Both the position numbers and the translations under genes were made by a program. Below the pieces are notes generated by a model that was not told the origin of the DNA, ran no database searches, and worked only from the letters and a program-made list of their open reading frames with translations. A DNA stretch of 64,000 bases, from NCBI GenBank assembly GCA_037043455.1, contig JAWPHD010001147.1, positions 1-64,000 on the forward strand. The letters are read 5' to 3'. The DNA is from Cyrtodaria siliqua (lineage: Eukaryota; Mollusca; Bivalvia; Adapedonta; Hiatellidae). Below, in pieces: positions 34,908 through 43,708 of the stretch. The first letter of the stretch is position 1. Every line of letters starts with the position of its first letter.

Positions 34908-35734
34908 CACAGGTACCGGTTTAAAAAAAAAAAAAAAAAAAAAAGTTATATTCTATTAAATACTGAAGGTCAGCATCGAGGAAATCCCAAAATATAGGCA
35001 TGCATCTCTAAACAACAGCTGCAGTGTTAGTTTTTGAAGTCCCACAGAGCTGTCATATGCTGCAATCAACTCAGGAATAAATTATCTTTCCAATAACATA
35101 CATTTTCATATGTCCACACCACATAAGAAAAGCTCTGGTGCTCGAAAAACACAGAAAACGTACCTGTTTTTAAAAAGCGACTCTTAGCCAGTCTGTATTA
35201 TTCGCCTATACAGACCCCCGTAGACCGCCGTTTAGCCTTTGTAGAAGCTCCCGCGGACATAACAACTCATCGACACTATTCCTTACGCACAATATGTCTT
35301 TATCCATGCAATAAATAATGTCCAAGTACCTTTCCGACGATCAAAAGTACACGTTTTCAAAAATCTCAGTATCCCACGACGCCATTTGCATTGAGAATGC
35401 CGGAAGTTGATAGCAAAGCCGCAGAAATACTTGTTAAATACTTGTGATCGTCGGAAAGGTACTTGGACATTATTTATTGCACGGATAAAGACATATTGAG
35501 CTTTTCTTATGTGGTGTGGACATACGAAAGTGTATGTTATTGGAAAGATAATTTATTCCCGAGTTGATTGCAGCATATGACAGCTCTGTGGGACTTCAAA
35601 AACTAACACGGCAGCTGTTGTTTTGAGATGCATGCCTATATTTTGGGATTTCCTCGATGCTGACCTTCAGTATTTAATAGAATATAATTATTTTTTTTTT
35701 TTTTTTATTTTTTTTTTTTAAACCGGTACCTGTG
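34908..35734. mobile_element. Foldback TIR element with 8-bp target duplication (hAT-like size)
   Basis: The termini are perfect inverted repeats (CACAGGTACCGGTTT plus an A- or T-run). The inverted homology then extends inward: 34940-35135 pairs with 35498-35690, and an inner pair 35295-35345 / 35440-35490 covers AAGTACCTTTCCGACGATC and its complement. The left arm carries about 160 bp (35136-35294) with no partner, so the palindrome is asymmetric. Eight-base duplications flank it. No transposase frame is present. An 8-bp duplication is typical of hAT, also of P and Merlin elements; the termini do not settle which. Confidence 0.88.
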
Positions 35735-36589
35735 ATTACACCGGCCAGATTATTTTTTTCGTCAACTTGAAAGCCAGAATATTTTTTTTTTAAGTTTTAC
35801 TAGTCGTAGAATAAGAAGAGCTGTTGTGGATCTACTCATCGTTTGTACACGTCGCCGTCAACGTTGGTTTTCAGTTATTGGCCAAATCCAATTATTTCAG
35901 CAACCACTGGTCAGTGAAACTTGAATTATGTCATCAGTACCATCAAGGTCACTGGTAGACACATGTTTTATAACTCTGTATGACATTTAAGCAAAAGCAT
36001 GGCGCTTTTATTTCTTTGAATTTCTAGTTTAAGTTCGTTTTTGACATGTGTATTTTAACAACTGAAAGTCGTACATCAACAAAACTTCAGTAAAGCTTGG
36101 AATATAAGGGCAATAGAAGACACATATTTCATATTAACTATATATACATTTAAGCAACGTTATGTTCCTTTTTCGACTTCAAAATTCTGGTTAAAGATTT
36201 TAGACAAGTCCTTGTATTTCAATAGGTGATTGTTAATTATTAATACAACTTCAGTAAAGCGTGGATGCTAGTAGACACATGTTCCATCACTCTGTATTGC
36301 ATGTTAGCGAAATTATGACCCTTTTTCTGGATAAATATTTTCTGTATTGTATTTTAGAAAAGTGTAGCCTATTTTTGACTTAGAATTTCTATTTTTTTAT
36401 TTGTTGGCAAGTCCATTTATTTCAATACCCACTAGTAATATATCTCTATGAAAGGAGCTTGACAAATGCCATCAGTCATCACGGACACATGTTTCATAAC
36501 TTTATTTCATTTTAGCCAGATGATAAAATGTTTTCAACTTAGTTAATTGTGTACTATTGATTTTATGAATATTGAGTTCTGCTCAACCC
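35735..36589. other. Spacer with diverged ~200-bp direct repeats
   Basis: Phrases such as GACACATGTTTCATAACT and AACTTCAGTAAAGC recur near 35960, 36085, 36245-36290 and 36480, which suggests an old tandem duplication. No gene is recognised. Confidence 0.45.
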
Positions 36590-36710
36590 GGGGCTAGAGG
36601 GCGTGAGCGGTAGCTAGCATATTTCACTACCGCTCATGAACAGTCTCAATCAAACCGAGACTGCAATATTTCGTATGTGTCGTGCTCGGCCATTTCCAAA
36701 GGTTCATTAT
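36590..36710 (+). repeat. Dispersed hairpin repeat, diverged copy
   Basis: It aligns with the middle of the repeat at 49276-49487 (GGGCTAGAGGGCGTGAG ... TCATGAACAG). Its two hairpins keep pairing while the bases differ: GAGCGGTAG/CTACCGCTC at 36605-36613/36627-36635, and CAGTCTC/GAGACTG at 36641-36647/36657-36663. Confidence 0.72.
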
Positions 36711-37855
36711 CATACTCTTTTTTTTAGTTAACAGTTATCGTGTTTTAAGCAGCTTCATATAATTCAATGAACCTCACTGCATACAAGCCTGTTAATGTCA
36801 TTAGCCCCATAAATCCCACACCTTCCCCACACCTACACCACCACCACCACCATCACCGCAGATAAATACACAGATATTTCTTCTATTATTTTTGGTTTTC
36901 TTCAGTTACCATGTCTGCATCATCCCACACCCGAACACACACACGCTCCACCGTAAACTCCCCCAACGAAAATATTGCATTAATTCAGTTTTTTTTCCTA
37001 TTCAGTAACACTTCACTTCCCCTCCCCCGCAAAGTTCATATTCTTTCTGGGATATTGAAGGTCTTGCTTTGATATTCGGTATATATGTTTACTGACCACT
37101 CCCTCCCCGCACCTCTTACACCCTCACCTCAACACCACCTAACCTCCACAATTAATACTTGACCATGTGAATGAACTGGCACCATGGTTGGTGAGACAGA
37201 AGTGTCAGTGACCTTATTTAAAATTGACTTTGAATATTGGATCTTGTTTAATATGAATATTTTCATATTTGGTGGATGGAACTCCATGTGCTGGTTTTAA
37301 TTTTTAGTTATGCTTGTCCTTGTTTGATTTCTATGTGAGACCCCATTTTGCTCTTCTAAATTATGAATTGATTGGAAGTTGTGTTTGCGGTGTAGGGGAT
37401 TGTCTTGTGCTGGGCAATGACTACCATGTTCCATATAAAAGATCGTCTCGCGGCTCCAAGAAGTGTATGTTCATGCACTCTTATGTTACAATATCTGTAT
37501 GAAGAATCACACTATTATAAAAGCAACATATGCAAACGGATTGAACCACACGTTGTTGCAACCTAAGTTACAGTTCACTCCATTCATGTAAATGGAAATA
37601 TAAACATAATAAATATGCAAAAGTTACCACGAATATATGTTCAACTTTTAAATGCCATAATTCTGAATCTTAAGCTACTTAACTAACTCATGCATATGAA
37701 TGAGCCACGGGTGAAGTAGTTTCAATTCGACGAGCATCCGTCCATTGCAAGAAGTCGGTAGTTATAGTAAGCCGGTAACCGATGCGTAACATATCACATT
37801 TTCATCCAGCCTTCTTAGAGGTAAATATACGGCTTTCGAATATATTTACTACAAA
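36711..37855. other. Spacer with CCA-rich and CT-rich stretches
   Basis: A CCA/CAC-rich tract (about 36825-36858) and pyrimidine-rich stretches occur. A diverged copy of the 32846-32925 repeat lies at 37441-37512. No gene is recognised. Confidence 0.45.
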
Positions 37856-37859
37856 TAGT

Positions 37860-37952
37860 TGCCCTGAGCGGGAATTGAACTTGGAACATTAAGACAATTA
37901 AGTTCTTATTTGCTTTTTCAAATAGATAACCACTACACTACCGATATTTGTC
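37860..37952 (-). repeat. tRNA-like SINE fragment
   Basis: On the minus strand an A-box-like GGTAGTGTAGTGGTTATC is followed about 55 bp later by a B-box-like AGTTCAATTCC and GCTCAGGGCA. Spacing and missing arm pairing indicate a SINE head or tRNA relic, not a tRNA gene. Confidence 0.45.
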
Positions 37953-38147
37953 GATACTTTGTAAGACACTAGGTAGGCATTACACAACAAAATGAAGTTG
38001 TCTTGCGAATGAATCCGAGTTCGAATTTGATAAGGTATTGTTTTAAACCTCACAATGTTAATTTACATGTGCGACATGATGAACTATGTAATACATCGTG
38101 TACAATGTAAAGTTATTTTCCATTGTGATGGATAGTACTAAACAATA

Positions 38148-38222
38148 AGCTATATAGCTCAGTGATGGTACGTCTGACTTAATCAGAACGTCGTGTATTC
38201 CAGTCCTGGGATGTGGTGTCCT
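38148..38222 (+). repeat. tRNA-Lys-like relic or SINE head
   Basis: TATAGCTCAGTGATGGTACG resembles a tRNA D-arm region. TCTGACTTAATCAGA resembles a tRNA-Lys(CTT) anticodon arm with a shortened loop, and GTCGTGTATTCCAGTCC a damaged T-arm. It is not a functional tRNA. Confidence 0.5.
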
Positions 38223-38352
38223 GCATTCATGTGATTACGTAAACACCCAAATTCGCAATGAGCTGAAGAAAGCACGAATTCAAAATAAAGACAAGACATA
38301 GCCGAGTGTCTGTATTTGAAACGCTATATATGTGAATATGAAGTTTATACCT

Positions 38353-38443
38353 CTCATGAACAGACTCAATAAAACCGAGTCTGCTACTTTTATCTCGTGT
38401 TCGCGTTTGTTGCTTCCAAAGGATGTCATTTTCAGTATTTATT
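38353..38443 (+). repeat. Dispersed hairpin repeat, short copy (3' module)
   Basis: Starts CTCATGAACAGACTC, contains the CAGACTC/GAGTCTG hairpin and ends TCAGTATTTATT. Only the last ~90 bp of the long repeat form is present, like the copies at 39035 and 62091. Confidence 0.78.
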
Positions 38444-38619
38444 ATATTTCTCTTCACACTTCCAACTATAGCACGTGGTGTTTTACAAGTAATGCATTGT
38501 TATTTCGTAGTACTCTCGCTACATTTGAATTTTTAGAGATGTTCAAATTCCTCGTGCAAAATGTGTGTTTAACTGAAAGAAGCAGATCAAATCTTACGCA
38601 ACTATTTGTCGCCATGTTA

Positions 38620-38715
38620 ACCGTTGGGACAAATAGACATGTGTACTAACTTAAAATACAATCTTAGATTGTATTTTCAGTTAGTGTACATGTCTATTAG
38701 ATTATCTAGATTTGC
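38620..38715. repeat. Imperfect inverted repeat
   Basis: ATAGACATGTGTACTAAC-TAAAATACAATCTA pairs with TAGATTGTATTTTCAGTTAGTGTACATGTCTAT immediately downstream, giving a hairpin with an arm of about 33 bp and nearly no loop (about 38631-38698). Such a tight hairpin may be a small foldback insertion. Confidence 0.7.
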
Positions 38716-38827
38716 AAAACAAAATAACAGCGGACTGAAAATAATCGAAAATCAAACCTGTTACGTTTTGAAACGTACTGAGTATATGTCAGTAGAATAG
38801 AGGCTAACCTTACAAATCTGTTTAAAT

Positions 38828-39122
38828 GCGTCTCCGTTGCCGAATGGTTAACGACGTTACGTTGTAAACCTACGCCTCGCACTGCTGTGGGTTCGAATCT
38901 CACTGGGAGCTCGACTTGTAAGTGAGGAAGTATCGATTCTTACGGAAGGCGGGAGGTGTACAGTACTGGTTCTACCCAGGAAAAGTAGGTGGTCGCCTCC
39001 ACCACGAAACAAAAATTGGCCGTCATATATAACCTTGAACAGACTCAATAAAACCGAATCTGCTACTTTTATCTCTTGTTTGTGTTTGTTGCTTCCAAGG
39101 AATCCACTTTTCAGTATTTATT
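38828..39122 (+). repeat. tRNA-Ser-like SINE with central core and 3' hairpin module
   Basis: The head carries TTGCCGAATGGTTAAC and GGTTCGAATCT as A and B boxes, with a long variable-arm-like stretch between them, as in tRNA-Ser. It continues with GGCGGGAGGTGTAC and AGTACTGGTTCTACCCAGG, the core also seen at 29443-29615. The element then runs into the same ~90-bp hairpin module ending TCAGTATTTATT (39035-39122). Either that module is the SINE tail or it was inserted there. Confidence 0.72.
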
Positions 39123-40080
39123 TACATGTGTTGAAAATGACGTAAAACACCATACAAACAAACAACCTGTTTCTTGTTAATTCTGAAAAATTGAGACAGT
39201 ACGACCATTAGTAACTTCTGTTCTTACTATAACATCTTAAATATAATTTTACAAGGTTTCCAAACAGTAAATCCGGTAAAATTATATATGTCATGGCTAA
39301 ATAACGAGGTATTTGATCGATTATCATTTCATTTGGTCAAGGTCAGTGTAAGCGTTACTATAGATAGAAAAAACAATATATAGTGATAGAAATGTAAGAA
39401 GAGGACATGTCAGACATATTTCTAAACAAATGGATATGAGGCTTGATATTGCGTTACAAGTTATTCTGATCAAGGTTACTAGTGTCTCTATTATATGAAA
39501 AAGAAACTAATCTTAGGTAAAAACCTCTTGGATTAAAGCTGGATTCCAAGATCCTTTGATACCATTTCTCTCCAACGTTGCTTTGGTTAAGCTCAAATAC
39601 TTTAAATAGAACCATGGTTTTAGTTCACTAAGTTAATTTTCGTTTAAGGTCTAACATAACTGTTTCTATAAATTGGAAGATGGTTTCCACTCTGTGTCTT
39701 TACAGCTATTAACTTAAGAGACAAATGTGTGTTCAACTGTGTTGTGATATCGTCAGAACAGTTTAGATTACTTGCTCGGGTCATGGGCGAGGAAGTGCTT
39801 TGCATAACCAGCATAACTCCATCAAATTAGAGTTAATACCCTGTGTAATGTTACACGTATAATTATTGTCCGGAGCGGAGCATAACCCATAAACTGCATA
39901 TTGTACTGCAGTGAAACTTCACTTAATGATACTTGAGACTCATAGCTCTCTCTTCATTCAAAATAAAATAGAGTCATGCCCTTTGTAACCCAGAAACTAC
40001 TTCGAGGTCTGCCAAATCTCCGAATTTCTCAGTCGCTTTCCGTATCTCCGAATTTAAGTGTACAGTCTCCGGATTTTCCA
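39123..40080. other. Spacer, no gene recognised
   Basis: A segment near 39862-39935 (GGAGCATAACCCATAAACTG ... TGAAACTTCAC) is a diverged relative of 42240-42310 and looks like a dispersed repeat. Otherwise nothing is recognised. Confidence 0.45.
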
Positions 40081-40265
40081 TCAAAACAAAATGTTCATGA
40101 TACGAGGGGTATTCGAAAACTTTTGCAAACGCACTGTATACTCGACAATCAATCACGGGATGTACCTGTACAAAATCAAAACAAAATGTTCATGATACGA
40201 GGGGTGTTCGAAATTTTTTGCAAACGCACTGTATACTCGACAATCACGGGATGTACCTGTACAAA
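40081..40265 (+). repeat. Tandemly duplicated mariner 5' terminus
   Basis: Two head-to-tail copies (95 and about 91 bp) each contain CGAGGGGTRTTCGAAA followed by TTTTGCAAACGCACTG, typical of a mariner 5' inverted terminus and preceded by TA. The second copy adjoins the transposase, so the first is an extra end. Confidence 0.75.
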
Positions 40266-40387
40266 ACCAATACGAAACGGAAGACTCATCATCACTGTAC
40301 ATTGTGTATAAATATAATTGAAATCCACAAACCGGTTCTTTTGCAATTTCGATTGCTTTCAGGTGTATTCATAGACACTGCTTGAAA

Positions 40388-41428
40388 ATGGTTAGAAAAC
40401 GAATAGAAAATGTTGCTGAAATCAGGGGTTATATAAAAGCCGGCTGTAAGTTGGGATTGAGTGTCAAAAGCATACATGATGAGATATGTGTTGTTTATGG
40501 GGATAAACAAATGTCATTTTCCACAGTTTATAGGTGGTTTACAAAATTCAGTTCCGGTCAGGAATCAGTCAAAGATGCCCCTTATTCAGGAAGACCCAGG
40601 TCTGCAGTTATTGAGAAAGATGCGCGTTTCACTGTCAGACAGCTGGCACAAATGACAAACTTGGGTTTAGCATCTGTCCACTTCATTCTGAAGAAAATTC
40701 TTAAGCTTAAGAAGACAAGTGCTCGCTGGATCCCCCATTTGCTCACCGATGAGCAGAAACGTACGAGAGTGCAAATGGCAACGCAACTGCTGAAGAAGTA
40801 CCCAAAATATCAGAAAAAGGTGTTTGATAGTCTCATAACTGGTGATGAGGCATGGGTCCATTTTTATGAGCCCAAGCGATAAGTTGATAACAGGATATGG
40901 ACTCTGAAACATGCCAAAAGGCCAAGTATTGCTAAACGAACACTGACAGCAAAGAAGGTGTTATACGCCATTTTCTTCAGAAATTCTGGGCCACTCATGC
41001 AAATTGCTGTTCCAAAAGGTAGGGGTGTGTCTGGTAGCTTCTATAAGAATGTGGTTCTGAAAAAATTGCGAACAAAAATGAGAAAAGTACGTCCAAAAAC
41101 CGGTCTCCAGCATGTCCATTTGTTACATGACAATGCTCAAGCCCACAAATCCTCAACTGTAGCACAGTTTTTGAAGTCTGAAAAGGTCAATGTAATGTCG
41201 CACCCTCCATAAAGCCCAGACCTGGCCCCTTTTATTTTTTTTCCTCTTTCCGAAATTGAAAAAAACACCTATCTGGTAGGAGATATAGGTCCAGAAGTGC
41301 ACTGGGGTCTGCAGTTCACCAGTTTCTTATGGGTGTACCCAAAGATGAGTATGAAAATTGTTTCAAAAATTGGATTAAAAGATTAAAACGATGTGTTCTG
41401 GCTAAAGGGGAATATTTTCGAAGGTAAC
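40388..41428 (+). pseudogene. mariner-family transposase, inactive
   Basis: The frame starts MVRKRIENVAEIRGYI. A paired helix-turn-helix N terminus (VYRWFTKFSSGQESV, SGRPRSA) precedes the catalytic domain with TGDEAWVHFYEPKR (first aspartate), LLHDNAQAHKS (second) and HPP.SPDLAP. Lesions are TAA at 40880 (where family members have Lys), TAA at 41210 inside HPPYSPDLAP, a frameshift around 41230-41275 and loss of the third catalytic aspartate (LAP-FYFFF in place of a C/S-D pair). The C terminus is in a further frame: HQFLMGVPKDEYENCF, KRLKRCVLAKGEYF. Total length near 345 codons is normal for mariner. A DD34D mariner is confidently recognised; no matching 3' inverted terminus was found before 42 kb. 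Confidence 0.93.
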
Positions 41429-42644
41429 TAGACAAAAAAATTATCAACTTTTAATTAATATCTCGGAGAAAACGTGTCAGTTGCAAAAGCTATATGTTCA
41501 CAGTTTATCAGCTATTTCCCGAATTTGTCCTGTTACGCTCCCTAGTCAGAGAGTATTTACAAGTGTCGAATTAATGGGGGTCGTCCGTGTAAGCACTGCC
41601 TGAATATAAGATTAACACCTAAGGATATCATTAGTTCCTTCAGTGACATAACGACATGTGCATATCTGTGGCTTCTTTAATTTGTCAAGCTAATTGAAAT
41701 AGCAAGTGTGAGGAACTAGCAAATCCTTAGGTGGTGTATCACTATAACAGCTACGATGACTATAATTTGTTTTAGAGTTTTGCATTTAGCAGGCATATGT
41801 GCAATAAGGTTAGTGCACTTCATAAAAGTTGTGGCAGAAATTTAAGGCTTTGTAATCGAATTATGCAGTCCTCCCTTAAAATTATTTTTGTTTTGATGCT
41901 AATCTATTATTTTTTGTAATTTAAATTTGTGCTTTAAATAAAAAAGTGTGAAAATAAAGTTTGCGAATTAAAAAAATAAGTGCAAAAATCAAGTTGTGCG
42001 CTCCAAATTTCTAATTAAAAATGTTTGCTTTAAATTGTAAATTTTAAAAATCTCAGGATTTTGTGTTAAATAGTTTTGGCAAGTCTGAACTTCACACAGT
42101 GATGGAGGGCAATGAGTGGAAGTGCAGAAAACAAAAACTATAACTATTACCCTTTGTAATTATATTCTCATAATTACAATTTGTGTTCGGGGCATAACTA
42201 AAAAAAGAAAATGACTGGGATCGCAATACAATGTCACACTTCACATAGTGATAGATGGAGCATAACTCGAAAACTACTAATGGGACTGCATTGAAACTTC
42301 AAACAATGATGGAGGGAAATGAGAAATCTGTCTGTCTATCTCCGTCTGTCTGTACGTCTGTCTGTACGTCCGTCCGGCAGGTCCCGATATATTGATTTAA
42401 TGGGTAAGCAGCTGTATGTTATGGCTTTTGAACGCCATATGAGAAGATCTACATACATTTTTAATACTGTACAGTTTTAACTGTATACTTTATGTCAACT
42501 GATAGAACTTCATGTAACTTCAAAGAAAGTATCCATCGGTTCCATCGATGTGCTTGTTACACGCAGACGATATTAATTATGTCATACGCGTTCAACTGAA
42601 CTATTACATAATATCATTTGAGTATGCATATTATTTTGTTTCAG
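41429..42644. other. Spacer with a GTCT-rich microsatellite
   Basis: AT-rich sequence. A GTCTGTCT / GTACGTCTGTCT tract lies at about 42330-42376. Diverged repeats of GATGGAG...CATAACT (near 42100 and 42245) form an old tandem duplication. A pyrimidine tract ending TTTGTTTCAG at 42644 looks like the acceptor site of the zinc-finger exon that follows. Confidence 0.5.
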
Positions 42645-42681
42645 AAACCGCATTACGACAACTAAACAATAGGCAAAGAAC

Positions 42682-43377
42682 ATGGATACAGGACAGTTGA
42701 CGTTCCAGTGCACGATGTGCAGTAAAGGATTTACCAAGTCAGGCATGCTTAACAGTCATATGCACATACACACAGGTGAAAAACCATACAAGTGTAGCGT
42801 GTGCAGTAAAGGATTTACCCAGTCAGGCAATCTTAACAGTCATATGCGCATACATACAGGTCATACACCTTATAAGTGTAGCGTGTGCAGTAAAGGATTA
42901 ACCACGTCAGGCAGTCTTAACAGGCATATGCTTATACATACAGGTGAAACACCATACAAGTGTAGCGTGTGCAGTAAAGGATTTGCCCAGTCAGACATTC
43001 TTAACAATCATATGCGCATACATACAGGTGAAAAACCATACAAGTGTAGCATGTGCAGTAAAGGATTTACCAAGTCAGGCAATCTTAACAGTCATATGCG
43101 CATACATACAGGTGAAAAACCATATAAGTGTAGCGTGTGCAGTAAAGGATTTACCCAGTCAGGCAATCTTAACAGTCACATGCTTAAACATACAGGTGAA
43201 AAACCGTATAAGTGTAGCGTGTGCAGTAAAGGATTCACCCAGTCATGCAGTCTGAACAGACATATGCTTATACATACAGGTGAAAAACCGTATAAGTGTA
43301 ACATGTGCAGAAAAAGATTTGCCGAGTCAGGCAATCTTAACAGTCACATGCTTATACATACAGGTGGAAAACCGTAA
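42682..43377 (+). CDS. C2H2 zinc-finger protein, eight fingers, possibly truncated
   Basis: The ATG at 42682 is preceded in frame by TAG (12 bases upstream) and lies shortly after an acceptor-like TTTCAG (42644), so this looks like the first coding part of an exon. It encodes 231 residues: a short MDTGQLTFQ leader and eight classical C-x2-C-x12-H-x3-H fingers joined by HTGEKPYKC linkers. Helix residues -1/2/3/6 are K-G-M-S, Q-G-N-S, T-G-S-R, Q-D-I-N, K-G-N-S, Q-G-N-S, Q-C-S-R and E-G-N-S, so several fingers would contact similar bases. The 84-bp units are nearly identical in DNA, a sign of recent expansion. The frame ends because of a 2-base deletion in the linker after finger 8. A nuclear DNA-binding role is expected from the family; no KRAB, BTB or other effector domain is seen. 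It could be a live short protein or a recently broken gene. Confidence 0.75.
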   Translation: MDTGQLTFQCTMCSKGFTKSGMLNSHMHIHTGEKPYKCSVCSKGFTQSGNLNSHMRIHTGHTPYKCSVCSKGLTTSGSLNRHMLIHTGETPYKCSVCSKGFAQSDILNNHMRIHTGEKPYKCSMCSKGFTKSGNLNSHMRIHTGEKPYKCSVCSKGFTQSGNLNSHMLKHTGEKPYKCSVCSKGFTQSCSLNRHMLIHTGEKPYKCNMCRKRFAESGNLNSHMLIHTGGKP

Positions 43378-43708
43378 ATGTAGCGTGTGCAGTAAATATT
43401 TACCGCGTCAGGCGTTCTTAACAGGCATATGCGCATACATACAGGTGAGAAACCATATAACTGTAGCATGTACAGTAAAGGATTTACCACGTCAGGCAAT
43501 CTTAACAGTCATATACGCATACATACAGGCGAGAAACCATATACGTGTAGCGTGTGCAGTAAAGGATTTGCCGAGTCAGGCAATCTTAACAGTCACATGC
43601 TTATACATACAGGTGAAAAACCGTAAATGTAGCGTGTGCAGTAAAGGATTTACCACGTCAGGCGGTCTTAACGGGCATATGCGCATACATACAGGTGAGA
43701 AACCGTAT
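43378..43708 (+). pseudogene. Out-of-frame continuation of the zinc-finger array
   Basis: Four more finger units follow. The first carries the 2-base linker deletion (43372) plus a 1-base deletion, which together restore the frame. The second ([16 protein letters not shown]) has lost its second cysteine (Cys to Tyr), and the third is intact. The fourth follows a second copy of the same 2-base linker deletion at 43621. Spacing of 249 bp between the two deletions equals three 84-bp units minus three bases, so a block with the lesion was duplicated. The last finger ends HTGEKPY and the 38-bp minisatellite begins in the next codon. Confidence 0.8.

Noticed and set aside
38148..38222. Functional tRNA-Lys(CTT) gene
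   Set aside because: The anticodon loop is shortened and the T-arm is damaged.
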